This document shows positions 1-11,406 of a stretch of DNA of 64,000 bases, in pieces. The translations under genes were made by a program, and so were the position numbers. Location of the stretch: positions 97,055 to 161,054 of the forward strand of contig JAWPHD010005546.1 in the NCBI GenBank assembly GCA_037043455.1, in the 5' to 3' direction. The notes beneath the pieces are model-generated. The model saw only the letters and a list, made by a program, of their open reading frames with translations, was not told the DNA's origin and searched no databases. The first letter of the stretch is position 1. Every line of letters starts with the position of its first letter. Source of the DNA: Cyrtodaria siliqua (Eukaryota > Mollusca > Bivalvia > Adapedonta > Hiatellidae).

Positions 1-43
1 TACATATGGTTAAAATATCATTCAGACTATATATAAACACATA

Positions 44-520
44 TACTGAAGCGAAAAAGAAACGCAACTCAGGAATTTCCGCTATATATATTGCATATAC
101 TGCACACTTAATTCCACATAATATTCAAAAGAAATCCCAAGATGTTTTTTAAAAAAAAGAGTTACAGTTAGTTTGAGAAAGGACACAACTGTGACGTTGT
201 AGACGTTTTAATCACACAGTACACTTCGTAGCAAGAAATGCATAAATGTTGAAGCTCCTCGTTGAACAATTGAGCCATTTAACGTTAAGAGTTTGCAAAA
301 TGTTGCATCCTAAATTTGCTCACGTGCTTAAACCAAACATGTACTCGGTCAATACTGAAACTTTGACGGAATACTATTTGCTGTGTTATGTGTTGTTTTA
401 GTCTCTTTTTTCGAAAGGAAAGGTCTTACGTAGCCATTTATCATTCGATTAACAGCAGCATATTGTACATACAATATCTAGCGGAAATTCTCGAGTTGCG
501 TTTCTTATTTGCTTCATGTA
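44..520. mobile_element. Non-autonomous mariner-type MITE
   Basis: The two ends are inverted repeats of about 40 bp sharing the core AAAGAAACGCAACTC followed by GAATTTCCGCT. The left end is preceded by TA. The interior has no coding capacity. It aligns in the opposite orientation with 53922-54360, and the same termini bound the larger element at 52934-56530, which carries a mariner transposase remnant. It is therefore best read as an internally deleted derivative of that family. No clean TA is visible on the right side. Confidence 0.7.
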
Positions 521-910
521 GAAATGAGTACCGCAAATAAAAAAATTAAAAAACTTTAATATATTTGACGTTTAAGAACGAAACATTGCTTTACAGGGAC
601 ATACGGCAATCTTGCTACTGTAGCAAGCAATACAATTCGGACCTCGATTTATTAATCCAGTATAATTTTGACATTAAATCTCCTTGTGTATAATTAAATA
701 AAACTTTGAGTTTCGGGTGTTCTTCGTTATTATACCAAATGTTTAAATATATCATTGGTGGAATATTATCAACAGTTAGTTATATGTAAACATATTGTGT
801 TTTGAACTTTTCTAATACTTACTATTGATGACTGAACAAATGCAAGTTCTTCGGGGCATTTAATTTTATTAGATACTGGGACCTTACGCCCTACGACATG
901 GGGAAGCATA
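521..910. other. No feature recognised
   Basis: AT-rich sequence with stops in all frames and no repeat shared with the rest of the window that I could see. Confidence 0.5.
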
Positions 911-1122
911 TAACTCCATGTCCACCGCCGTAGGCATGCCATCTTCGAGATGGTTAAAATTGTGTACTATTGATTTTATGAATATTGAGTTCTGCTCAAC
1001 CCGGGGCTAGAGGGCGTAAGCGGTAGCTAGCATATTTCACTAACGCTCATGAACAGTCTCAATCAAACCGAGACTGCAATATTTCGTATGTGTCGTGCTC
1101 GGCCGTTTCCAAAGGTCCATTG
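911..1122 (-). repeat. Structured dispersed repeat, family B, copy 1
   Basis: This is the reverse-strand copy of a ~210 bp repeat also found at 26656-26863 and 63549-63752. Read on the minus strand it starts TGGACCTTTGGAAACGG. It then carries a perfect 7 bp stem CAGTCTC/GAGACTG, the invariant linker TTCATGA, a second stem GAGCGTTAG/CTACCGCTT with one mismatch, then ACGCC, and a small hairpin TTGAG/CTCAA. No reading frame is conserved between copies. It is related to family A (1721-1975 and 9700-10665) by the same layout. Confidence 0.75.
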
Positions 1123-1364
1123 TCATTTTTTTTTATACAAATGTTGAATTAAAAGTTCGAATTGTCTCCCAATATTTAGAAATTGACAGATAATAGTACA
1201 TTTTGCTCGTATCTTACCGACGACTTTATAAATTAACCAAATACAAGCATTTTTATTCCTATTGTGTAAGAAAAAAATAGGAAGATGTATCGTGGTTATT
1301 GTGTCTGTATTTTCACTTATCATATTATAACAATATATTTGGTAATTTTTCTATGTTTCCATCA

Positions 1365-2263
1365 TTGCAAATGTGTAAGTGTTTGCCCTTAAAACTTAAG
1401 TTATATAAAAAAGATTTTACGTGTCTCTCTTTTCTTACAAGAAAGGAATGAAATTTATTTTTTACAGAAGAGGAAATCATAACAATTCCTTCAGCTGATG
1501 TTTCGGACTAGAACATTTCATCAATTTAATAATTTTCAAAGTCGAATTTTATTTGCGCTGAAATCTTGAAAAATCGACACATAGAAACAATGAATATTCC
1601 ACTTCTGTCCTTTTACATATGGACATATCAGACTAATATAACCTTAAACTACAATATATGAGCACTTTTTAACAAACAAATCATATTGCAGTTAATTATA
1701 TAATTCAATATTTTTACTTCAATAAATACTGAAAATGGGATCCATTGGAAGCAGCAAACACAAACAAGAGATAAAAGTAGCAGACTCTGTTTTACTGAGC
1801 CTGTTCATGAGAGGTAATGCAGTGCAACACCTCTTACGCCTCTTAGGGTATTCTACTTTAAAGCCACAAATATTGGGCTGGATGATCCTAAAGACCAGTA
1901 AGTAATACTATTACTGATTTGTTGTCTGGGCGATTTATCGGCCGCCACAAAGCACTAAACACTCACTAGTGTTTAAAACATCATTATCTACCCTTTTTCA
2001 AAAATACAAATGCAAGACAAATAGGAAGCACATACTACTATCAAGTCATATTGTTTTAAATTGAAGGAATCATTATGCTTGGAACTACAAGGAACATATT
2101 CGGGGAGATATTTGATTCAGTTACTAAACGAAAGTGTTACGCTTTAAGTTGAACATCTCTTGCCTATGTGTAGAATACTTCAAGGATGACATACATAGGG
2201 ACAGAGGAGACTTATCTTGTTAGAATTTACATATATATTGTCAAGCGAGATCCTTACACCCAA
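1365..2263. repeat. Mariner-associated repeat fragment, interrupted by repeat A
   Basis: Sequence at 1365-1720 and again at about 2030-2165 matches 54640-55160 inside the large mariner element in the same order. Examples are the shared stretches around GCAGCTGATGTTT / TCAGCTGATGTTT and AAGTTGAACATCTCTTG. The middle part is replaced here by copy A1 of the structured repeat. This is a decayed piece of the same long element, without coding capacity. Confidence 0.55.
1721..1975 (+). repeat. Structured dispersed repeat, family A, copy A1
   Basis: The unit begins CAATAAATACTGAAAA and GATCCATTGGAAGC, followed by CAAACACAAACAAGAGA. It then has the stem CAGACTC/GAGCCTG, the linker TTCATGA, the stem GAGAGGT/ACCTCTT and ACGCC. 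It ends with CACAAAGCACTAAA and a CACTAGTGTTT palindrome. The first stem has one mismatch and the second a G-T closing pair. It is inserted in a mariner-related fragment. Confidence 0.75.
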
Positions 2264-2435
2264 GATAATAAAATAGCAGTCTCTGTTTTATTGCATCTGT
2301 TCATGAGAGGTAATGTACAAAGCAGCACCCCTCACGCCATCTAGCACCGGATTTAGCGGTATTCTCTTCAAGGTCACATATATTGTGATCGGTGATACCA
2401 AAGGACCAGTAAACAGCAGCCTATAGAAATGTTCC
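2262..2435 (+). repeat. Structured dispersed repeat, family A, copy A2 (diverged)
   Basis: It has the same order of parts as the other A copies: CAGTCTC, TTCATGAGAGGT, ACCCCTCACGCC, CTAGCACCGG and CCAAAGGACCAGTAAA. The first stem is degraded (CAGTCTC against GCATCTG) and the second has one mismatch. The 5' part of the unit is diverged. Confidence 0.65.
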
Positions 2436-2802
2436 CTAGCGTAATTATTTAAAGTTTTACAAACACAGAAGTATTCTGCATGCTTTAAATGTTGGAAGAT
2501 CGGTTAGCTTAATCTTTAGATGGTGTATACTTCCAAAGTACATTACGTTAACCGATCTTTGATCAACTGGGCCCTTATGTTTCATTTTGGCAAAGTATGA
2601 GACCAGGCAATATTTGGTGTGATGCAAATTGGTAAAAGGCTAAGTGATTGGGTGACTGGTTTACAGTCCATCAACATAGACAGTCCAATAAAAGAATTAT
2701 GGTATTTTATCTTTAATGCTCACATATATGCTCTACGAGTTTTCAATAATAGATGAAGTGATTGTAGTCGTCCTAATACAATTAACGTTATACCTTACAT
2801 TA
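2436..2802. other. No feature recognised
   Basis: AT-rich non-coding sequence. A short inverted pair around TTAACCGATC/GATCGGTTA (2503-2557) is the only local structure noticed. Confidence 0.45.
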
Positions 2803-2929
2803 AAATGCATGCTACGTTGTATAGTTTTATTATAAATGCATGCTACGTTGTATAGTTTTAAATGCATGCTACGTTGTATAGTTTTAAATGCATGCTACGT
2901 TGTATAGTTTTAAATGCATGCTACGTTGT
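2803..2929. repeat. 26 bp minisatellite, five copies
   Basis: The unit AAATGCATGCTACGTTGTAT plus AGTTTT repeats at 2803, 2834, 2860, 2886 and 2912 with almost no divergence. The first spacing is 31 bp, the others 26 bp. Each unit contains the palindrome ATGCAT/GCATGC. The near identity points to recent expansion. Confidence 0.95.
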
Positions 2930-3354
2930 TGTTAACGTCACCCATGATGTAAAACAGGTCACAGTGGTGAAATGCATTTGAGTATTTGTGTCGTTTATCA
3001 TATGCTATAGAAAAGTGGGAGGATAAAGGCAAAACATATCTGAATGATAAAAAATAATTGTGCGTGATATTAATATACTTAGACATAATCTATATATCTC
3101 TATCACAGTGAATATCAATCAAATCCCTCCTTTAATGGCCTCCAACTTCAGCGAGAACTATTTTATCTTTTATAATGATAGTGAACAACTGTTGCAGTAA
3201 TAACTACTCAAATCACCACGAAAGCATGAAACATATTGTGTGGATGTTTTTTTTTAGGAAGAAATTCAAAGCTTGTATATCCTGCTCGTTGAAGAACTTA
3301 ATGATGTTTTTTTATGATCGCATGGGAAAGTATCTGACAAAGCATTGTTTTATT
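2930..3354. other. No feature recognised
   Basis: AT-rich sequence without a supportable gene. A 72-codon open frame at 3175-3393 has no recognisable motif and runs into the following repeat. Confidence 0.45.
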
Positions 3355-4520
3355 GTTTATTATACCCACGTTTTTGAAAAAAAGGTACATTAAAATCGCC
3401 TCCGTTCGTCCGCCCGTCCGTCCGTCCGTTATCACATCTCCTCCTAAGCCGCTAATCGGAATTCAACCAAACTTAGGGTATGACTTCACCATATGATGAC
3501 GGCGTGCAAGAGCAACATTTTTTTTGGCTCCGAACCCAAGGCCCTCTGTGGAGGGTAGTGGTGTGTTTGTGTGGGAGGGCGTGGGGTCAAAATGTCGAAT
3601 ACACTAATATTGAATTACACTGTCATTTTTCCATAAGTGTGCACATTACTTGGTATATGTGATCATCTATGAACGGTAAACAACATATTAAGCAATTTGA
3701 TCATTTCGCAAACTCTGACGTCTGCCCGGGGGCCCAGGGTGGGCGGGGCGTGGAGATTTGGGGTCAGTTTTTGCATTTTGTAATTATGCCCGTATACATT
3801 TGTTTCCTCCTACGTCATCGGTGGGGTGTTTGGGAATGGACATCAAAATAGTCACTCCAAATCTGACTCCAAGGTCACTCCAAAATATTTACTCCAAGGT
3901 CACTCCAATTATTCACTCCACTACACTCCAAGACTCCACACCAAGACTCCACTCTGTATAATATACTTTGCCTCGCTGAAGCGCTTGCTCAGAAAAAAAT
4001 CTACGGAAGCTAATTCGGGTCATATGAGTTAGCTAAAATATGTTTAAATATAAAATTGGTAATGAATATCAATCATCTGAAACATCACTGAATGTAAAAA
4101 ACAAACCATGGAAGTTACATTTACAGCACTTCCATTTCCAATCCATTCCAACACTTACAAAAAGCACCGCCCATCAATACCTTCAGCACTTTGATTCCAT
4201 ACTTTTGCACACTATATGTAACTGGTATAATAGTCGTCTTTTCAAGAGATACACAGCATGTCAAATGATTTATTATTTAAAATTCTGACGTCTTCCCTGG
4301 AGTTGGAGTGGGTGGGTGGTTGGGGGAGGGTAACAGGGGGTCAACTAATTTATATTATATCTCAAACGAAATTTTGATGAAAGGATTTCACTGTATAATA
4401 ATACGTTTGTCTATTTTCTTTCTCAATACAATGTAATGATTTTGGGAATATCAGTATAATTTGCTGCAGGGTCACCGTGGGACTCTGAGATAGGGGTCAA
4501 AAGTTCAAAATACACAAATA
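3355..4520 (+). repeat. GTCCGTCC-led, G-rich dispersed repeat
   Basis: The repeat starts with a short hairpin-like lead, then runs of GTCC, then GGAATTCAACCAAACTT, GCAAGAGCAACATT and G-rich blocks such as GCCCGGGGGCCCAGGG. The segment TCTGACGTCT followed by a G-rich block recurs at about 3715 and 4287, and a GGGGTCAAAAGTTCAAA block occurs near 4490. The same repeat is present at 61990-62530. Repeats of this kind are common in mollusc genomes. Short open frames inside it (for example 3480-3662) simply follow the repeat and are not genes. Confidence 0.7.
3838..3960. repeat. Degenerate ACTCCAAG simple repeat
   Basis: About a dozen spaced copies of CACTCCAA / GACTCCA occur within 120 bp, nested in the G-rich repeat. 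Confidence 0.8.
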
Positions 4521-6450
4521 CCCTAAACATGTTTTATTCATTTACAGTTTCATACATATACCTACATGTACAGAAAAGCATAAATAGTACTATTTCTGAT
4601 CTGAATATCAAAGAACGATCAAAACAATTGCATGTAAAATGGATACAGGGTCAAGGGAATTGGTCTGTTAGAAGAAAACATGGGTATTTGCGATGGCGTG
4701 ACATCGAATTCGTCCTAGTTTAATAATGTATTGATGCGTTTTGTTACTCGAACCTGTTTAATTTTTATCAGCTAATCGATTTGTTGAAAAGCAAACGTAA
4801 TACAGGGTACTGAAACTACAATTACACTTTATATCATAGATTAAGTAATTTTCAACTTTTCAACTGGTTTGTTAAAATGTTTCATTTATTACGAAACTAC
4901 AAACGCATGTTTATTAATCCAAAATTTAGCACAACTCATCATCAGTGATGATCCAATCAACATCGACAAGGTACATTGTATATTTGCTAGGCCTACTATA
5001 ATCTCATTGACCTTCATTTCAAATCATTTGATTTTAAATATAGGTCTCACAATGATGTCAATGTCAAGTGTGAAGAATTTGAATAACCCTGTCATTACCT
5101 TGAAACTGAAATGTTTAGACCAGATTTGCGATCCATCGTCATACATGTCGATAGTAAGGGCGAACAGGAAATGTTGAATTCACAGAGGTCGTTCATGTAA
5201 AATACGCATTCAAGACATCAAAAAATACATGGATAGATAAACGTAACATAGACACCAGGACCATAAACGTTTTGATAATAGGGATACCGCCTCACCATAT
5301 ACGATGAGTTTAAACATCAGGTATCACTACACACTTAGCTCCCTTGTATGTGACTGTAGGTAGGATGATTCTTACACCATAAAAAGTAGGGGTGTGTTCT
5401 TCGGTTTGAGATATTTTAATAATTGCCCATGGATATTTTCTTTTCTTGTTGCAGGTGAGAAAACAATAGTGTGAGAGTGGATGAACAGCGATTAGACGAC
5501 ACTGACAGCAAAATGTGACACATTTGTAGGTGCTCAAAATGCGTATGAATTTAAGTGCAAACTGTTTAGTGAAAGCCGAAAAGAGTACCGTGCCTGACAC
5601 CACTGGCAATAAAAAAAAAGTGGGCTATGTACCGGATTTTGTGGATTTTTATGAGCAGCAAAAAAATACTTTTAAACTGTAAATGCTTGATTCAGAATGG
5701 AAAATTGGACTTTACTGCCTATGGCCAACACAGTAAAATCGAAGTGTGTAGTGAGACCTTCATATTCGTAAACAATGTTGCATTCACAAAACTCAGCCAT
5801 TCAAAAACAATCAACAATAAAAAAGATAAATAGAATCAAATAATTAATCACCACCACGTTAAGTTTGAAAGATCTGGAGTAACGTTAACAATATCAAACT
5901 ATACGGCGACGAATTGCCAGACATGTTAGATAAGATATCTGCTCGTTCCGTCAGATAGGCCTACCATAAAAAACGTCCTATGTCTGATTTCAAGTACAGT
6001 GAACTTCACAAGTGTTTGTGCGTGATCAGATACGCACAGATATATTGCAAACTGGAAACATCGTACCGCCTTGGATAATAAGACATTGTTTATAAACATA
6101 GCAGTATTGACGTGTTTGTGATAAATAGGGAAAACGACATGAACGTGATGGAAGCAACTGTGCATGTCCGGTTTGTGAGGGAAACAAGTGACAGTCGAAG
6201 ACAAAGTAAAGTAATTGTTTCCGTGTATTTCCTTGTGTATTTTGTTGCGTATTTCATGTGGTCAACCTTAGCGTAACCGCACGTTACTATTTATTCTAGA
6301 ACTTATAATATCAAAAATAGCAATTAAACTATTGCCACATTTGTTTACGATTGGTCAGTGCAGTGAGTTTATACCTACTTTTCACCCGTCAGTTGACGGT
6401 ATCAGTTTCTTAGTGGTTTTCGAAAGAGTTTCACGCTATTACCATTAATT
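4521..6450. other. No feature recognised
   Basis: There are several open frames of 60-100 codons on both strands (for example 4869-5177 and 5310-5609). None shows a recognisable domain, a signal peptide followed by a conserved body, or repeated occurrence. I cannot exclude a small host exon here, but nothing supports one. Confidence 0.4.
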
Positions 6451-6571
6451 ATTATAATAATAAAACTACACTGAAATGTCTTTGCTTTGATATTATAATA
6501 ATAAAGCTACATTGGAACATTTTTGCTTTGATATTTTAATAATAAAACTACACTGCAACATCTTTGCTTTG
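6451..6571. repeat. 41 bp tandem repeat, three copies
   Basis: The units share AATAATAAAACTACACT...CTTTGCTTTGA. Equivalent positions are 6463, 6504 and 6545, giving a 41 bp period. Confidence 0.9.
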
Positions 6572-6884
6572 AAAACAGTTTTAGCGCTACGTACTCTATC
6601 AGTTGAACGGATTACTATTCTCACACTCAAGCACCGACAGCTATGCACATTTACGTGAGTTATTAAACATTTACATTGAATGATCAATTACAATATACGA
6701 GTAAATTAACACACATGGACCTATTGCAATGATGCCTAACACATATGGTTAATAAACACTGGCGTATTAATAAAACAGATCACCAATCGAAAGTAGAAGC
6801 AATAGTTTCGTGTTTATGGTATCGCAATGTTTGTTTCAATATGTCCCTGTAATTATTTTCCGAAACCACATCCATGCCAATATC
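6572..6884. other. No feature recognised
   Basis: Non-coding AT-rich sequence. Confidence 0.4.
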
Positions 6885-6903
6885 TACTCTCTCTCTCTCT
6901 CTC
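6885..6903. repeat. CT microsatellite
   Basis: A run of nine to ten CT dinucleotides in a C-rich pyrimidine context. Confidence 0.95.
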
Positions 6904-7097
6904 ACCCGCCCCACCTCACCACCTCCACTAACTCCCCCTCTAGACCAATATTATTGGATGGAATCCATAGGTTGAAGGGTAAATTGATATTGGGATAGCT
7001 AGGCTCATGACAACATCAACACTCTGTGGATGCAGTATCCCAGATGTTTAGGGTGCATAACCTCATAAACCCAAAAAGGCCTCTAAAAAATGGCAAA

Positions 7098-7750
7098 AAT
7101 ATCGGACAGGGAAAGCAGCATTCAAGGACGACAGTCAACCACAAAACACAAAAACAAACACGCAAACAGACAAACGAGAAGGTAAAAGTAATAAAAAAAT
7201 GCAAACAACATCACAAACACAAAATAGTTGACAATAGGGCTACCGCCTTGAAACGGTCAGTGGCAACAAAGGCCACTAGGGGTTTAAACCGGTTCTAGGG
7301 TGCACCAAACCTCACACTTACCCTTCTGTCATCCCATTAAAACAGGAACTGTAAAGAAATCCCCGCCATGATCTAATCTATAACCAACAAGGCAGCATCA
7401 ATAGGCAATATAAGTAAAACACAAATATGCTCGTGTAAATATAATACAAAAAACAATAGCCTAGAAAGTCAAAATGAAGGTACTCAATGACTTGGCAGAA
7501 GCCAGAGCAACAAGAGAATACACCATTAAGGGCACGACAAGAAAGATCATAGACAAACATCAAACGCCACCGTCCCATTGGGCTTTAGGTAGGCGTCATC
7601 ATTAGGTCCACAGCCCGTCCGGTCATCGTACAATTAAATAGGAAAGCATAGTGTCGAACTGTAAAAGGGTCCACCACCAAGCATGCAGTACGTTGCAAAA
7701 TGATAGGGTCCTAACCTCTTTTGATAAACTTTTTAACAAGTTTAAACCTT
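7098..7750 (-). mobile_element. Penelope-type element, 3' fragment
   Basis: On the minus strand this reads from the last RT-coding codons (the block matching ACCCTATCATTTTGCAACG at 25280-25300) through the non-coding 3' region, and ends at CTTTCCCTGTCCGAT. It matches 25250-25905 and the copies at 13055-13615 and 47310-47960. Only the C-terminal tail of the RT frame is present, so the copy is 5'-truncated. Confidence 0.75.
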
Positions 7751-8785
7751 GTCTGGACAATTAAAGTATCCCATAAACCTGAAATTTTGGCGAGGACGGA
7801 AAGACGGATGGACGGACGGACATAGGCGATACAATATCCTCTTTCCATTTTAGAGCATGGTATTAAGTATTTGAATGATTAAACTTGTTTCATTTTATGC
7901 AGATATAATACACTTAGCTAGTTCAATTAATTGGTAAAATGAAAGGTAAGTACACTCAACACAACCTCTCTGTCTTTGGTTGTATTATGGTAAAGAAGAA
8001 TATGTTGAATTAATTAACCGACATAAATATGCATATATCTTAATATTTATATACGTGTATATTACTACCCTTAAAAGCATTATTCATATGCAGATGCATC
8101 CAATAAGTGAATGGGAAGTGATTAAATCGGTAACGTTTTTGATATAACGATATTATGTTTTAGTTTCCATTCGATTCAGCACATCTTTGGCAACAACTCG
8201 ATGTTTTAAGCGGCCCACAAATTGACGGGGTAATACTGGAAATTATCAGCAATGCAATATAATGTATTATTTAATTATTTTACTTTTAACCAATCTGCTG
8301 GTAATTAGACGAAATATGTTCAGTTGAAATATGCTATGAATCATCTCACAAATTCTGATGAAATATAAACAACACTTCATGCAAATAAGCTTGCAACATA
8401 GAACTGCAACCGTTGAAGCCAATGCATCAGTCATTGCGCATAACACAATAATATCTTAAAGTATTTTTTTAGTCTGACATTTCAGTGTTCTCTGTCTTAT
8501 AAAATATGTGTAAATCAGATTGAAAGGTTAAATATTGAGTACTTATATTCCATGCTTTTTCAATCCATTTACATACAGATAGATGGTCAGAATGTTAGTT
8601 TTGTCGATCATTACTTTGCACTGTGCATACAATGTGTTGTTTGTCGGCAAAGGTTATTCTACAAATTAAATCTCAAATATAAATTACGAATGAGAAATAA
8701 AACGTGATAAGGTTTACTACCAATTTATAAAGTGAATACAGTAAAGCCTTGACTCCTGCCCGGGGGTCAATATTTCTGTTCACAT
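7751..8785. other. Mostly unrecognised, with a short GACGGA run
   Basis: A GGACGGA run lies at about 7793-7825, resembling the 3' part of the array-bearing repeat at 36690-36720. The remainder is AT-rich and non-coding. Confidence 0.45.
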
Positions 8786-9150
8786 CATACATGGTACAAG
8801 TTTTAAGCCATCATATTGCTATTTTTCAACCTGAACGAGATCATACAGACTTTGTGTCTAGTATAAAGTATGCTATAACCGTAAACAATTGCGTACATTC
8901 ATTCGATATACCCAGGCGTTAATTAAAACAAATAATTTGAAACTACCCTCTGGTAGAACCTGCTGCATATAACATGTTAATTAAGTCCTTACAACCTTAA
9001 CGTATGTGTATTTGCAATTCTAAACGGGATGATGATACGAATTTTGTGTCCAGTATAAGTATATAATATTACCGTTAATATTTACATTAACTCATCTGAT
9101 ATCCCCAGGCCTCAACTGAAACAACTAATTTGAAATTTACACTCCGATGG
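8786..9150. repeat. ~190 bp tandem duplication, two diverged copies
   Basis: TTTGTGTCTAGTATAA at about 8853 and TTTGTGTCCAGTATAA at about 9043 anchor two copies. They also share ATATACCCAGGC/ATATCCCCAGGC and TAATTTGAAA. Divergence is high, so the duplication is old. Confidence 0.75.
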
Positions 9151-9349
9151 AAAGTTAGACGACTGTTTTATTTTCTGTTAACATTCACAATATCGATAAC
9201 GTTGACGTAAATAAATTGAATAAGCTGAGCTCTCGCTTACATATTACACTATCACACTGACACCAATTTTAACATTATAACATACAAACAGATATACATC
9301 TGCATGCATGTGATGCACTTAATATGATTAGCAATACATACTATCTTCA

Positions 9350-9450
9350 TAGGAGTTTCCAATTCGAGAAATTCCAATTCTAGAATTTCCAAATGGAATT
9401 TTTATATTAAAATATGATTTTCAAATTGGAATTTTCCAATAGGAAGGTGT
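9350..9450. repeat. Cluster of AATTCC/GGAATT palindromic motifs
   Basis: Repeated TTCCAATT, GAATTTCC and GGAATTTT motifs in both orientations within 100 bp could form several small hairpins. No larger element is recognised. Confidence 0.55.
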
Positions 9451-9699
9451 TTTTTAAACTCTTTTATTTCCAGTTTTTACAAACATTTTAAGCTGACATT
9501 GTAAATTTGTGATGGTAAACCGTTATCTTTTCAAATGTATCACACGCACATTTCAAAAACCAAAGGTGAAAAAAAAGTTTTTGGAAAAAAAAAAGGTTTT
9601 CTAAAAAATGCACCGTCTCTTGTTGTTATAAATAAACTATTTTTGGAGGTGATCAAAGCGACATGAACATACCATCTTTTTCATCAGTGGATCAACAAC

Positions 9700-10665
9700 A
9701 AACGGTGAACTTGTCTAAATACTGAATCGGTGATCCCTTGGAAACAACAAACACAAACAAGAGAGAAAATTAGCAGACTCGGTTTTATTGAATCTGTTCA
9801 TAAGAGGCAATTATAAGATGCAATCACTTCTCACGCCTCCTAGCACAGGCTTAATGATATTCTACTTTAAAGCAACACAGAACAAACGCTAGTGTGAATG
9901 CCAAAAAATACTGAAAAGGTGATCCATTGGAAGCAACAATCACAAACAAAAGAGAAAAGTAGCAGACTCGGTTTACTGAGTCTGTTCATGAGAGGTAATT
10001 AAAACATATAAAAACTCTCACGCCTCCTACCACCGGCTTAAGCGATATTCTACTTTAAAGCAATACGGAATGGGCGTGAGGATCCTAAAAGACCAGTAAA
10101 TATTAACACTACTGATTTGTAGTCTGGGCAACCTTTTACGGTCGTCACAAAGCACTAAAACAAACGCTAGTGTGAATGTCAATACATACTGAAAAGGTGA
10201 TCCTTTGGAAGCAACAAACACAAACAAGAGAGAAAAGTAGCAGACTCTGTTTTATTGAGTCTGTTCATGAGAAGTAATTAAAACATGCAATCTCTCTCAC
10301 GCCTCCTATCACCGGCTAAAGCGATATTCTACTTTAAAGCAACACAGAATGAGAGTGAGGATCCCAAAGGACCAGTAAATAATAACACTACTGATTTGTA
10401 ATCTGGGCGACCTCACAGCACTACACAAACGCTAGTGTGAATGTCAATAAATACTGAAAAGGTGATCCTTTGGAAGTAACAAACACAAACAAGAGAGAAA
10501 AGTAGCAGACTCTGTTTTATTGAGTCTGTTCATGAGAAGTAATTATAATATGCAACACCTCTCACGCCACCTATCACTGTCTTAATCGATTTCTACTTTA
10601 AAGCAACACATAATGATGATTCCAAAGGACCAGTAAATACTAACACTACTGAGTTGTAGTAAGTT
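9700..10665 (+). repeat. Tandem array of structured repeat A, copies A3-A6
   Basis: There are four head-to-tail copies with a period of about 265-278 bp, measured at CAAACGCTAGTGTGAATG (9883, 10161, 10426). Each has GATCC(T/A)TTGGAAG, CAAACACAAACAAGAGAGAA, a CAGACTC stem, TTCATGA (changed to TTCATAA in A3), a GAGAGGT-type stem, CTCACGCC and GACCAGTAAAT. In A4-A6 the first stem is the perfect pair CAGACTC/GAGTCTG. In A5 and A6 the unit also has TCCTTTGG near its start and CCAAAGGA near its end, which could close the fold. No copy has a conserved reading frame. Confidence 0.9.
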
Positions 10666-11065
10666 TAGAAGTTGTCCACTTGTAAACAAACTATGGAGCA
10701 TGCTTCTTACGACTATTAAAGATTCTCCAAAGCATTCTCCAAAGCATTCTGCAATTACTGCAACGTGTAAGGCTTAGCGGCACTTACATGCCGTGCCGTT
10801 TAATTTGACATTACTCTTACATAGCGAACATAAGCATCATGCTCATAGTAATAATACATATTAAACTGCGTGTATAATAAGTATATTAACAGAAAAAAGG
10901 TTTATACATACCATGATTTTAAGAAAATATATTAATTGATCATTTTAAATTGTGTAAATACACATTCTAAAACTGACTCTTTCCAACATCAAAACACATA
11001 CATATATGGTTACAGGCATGACGAAGAAAACAGTGACTTTATGGTTCAATTGCAATATGTATGTT
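10666..11065. other. No feature recognised
   Basis: Non-coding. A short direct duplication CTCCAAAGCATT occurs at about 10723-10750. Confidence 0.4.
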
Positions 11066-11406
11066 CTACACTTCTCAAAACTGCTAACTACACCGCTCAC
11101 GTTTTGGGTTATATATATCGATGGGTTGAATGTTTTTCAATAAAATAAAAAGGAAATACCAATTCAATCATTTTTACATCATTTCATTTTATTTTTTTCA
11201 TGGGCAATGCTAGAACTAAACCACAATAAGCAATTACAAACGACCCATGTAAACACTAAAGTCACACTTTTATGAACAAGAAATGAAAAGTGTGACTTTA
11301 GTGTTTACATGGGTCGTTTGTAATTGCTTATTGTGGTTTAGTTCTAGCATTGCCCATGAAAAACCCAAAACGTAGCGGTGTAGTAAGCAGTTTTGAGAAG
11401 TGTATG
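11066..11406. repeat. Large near-perfect palindrome
   Basis: The inner arms 11194-11271 and 11286-11363 are 78 bp inverted copies with essentially no mismatches, separated by a 14 bp spacer. An outer pair (about 11067-11111 against 11362-11406, built on CACTTCTCAAAACTGCT) continues the symmetry. The left side has about 82 extra bases between outer and inner arm. The short open frame ending at 11148 lies over the left arm and is not a gene. Confidence 0.95.

Noticed and set aside
9700..10665. Repeat A as a hammerhead ribozyme, because Penelope-like elements often carry one
   Set aside because: The core CUGAUGA...GAAA is absent. The conserved linker is UUCAUGA and the second core strand is ACGCC.
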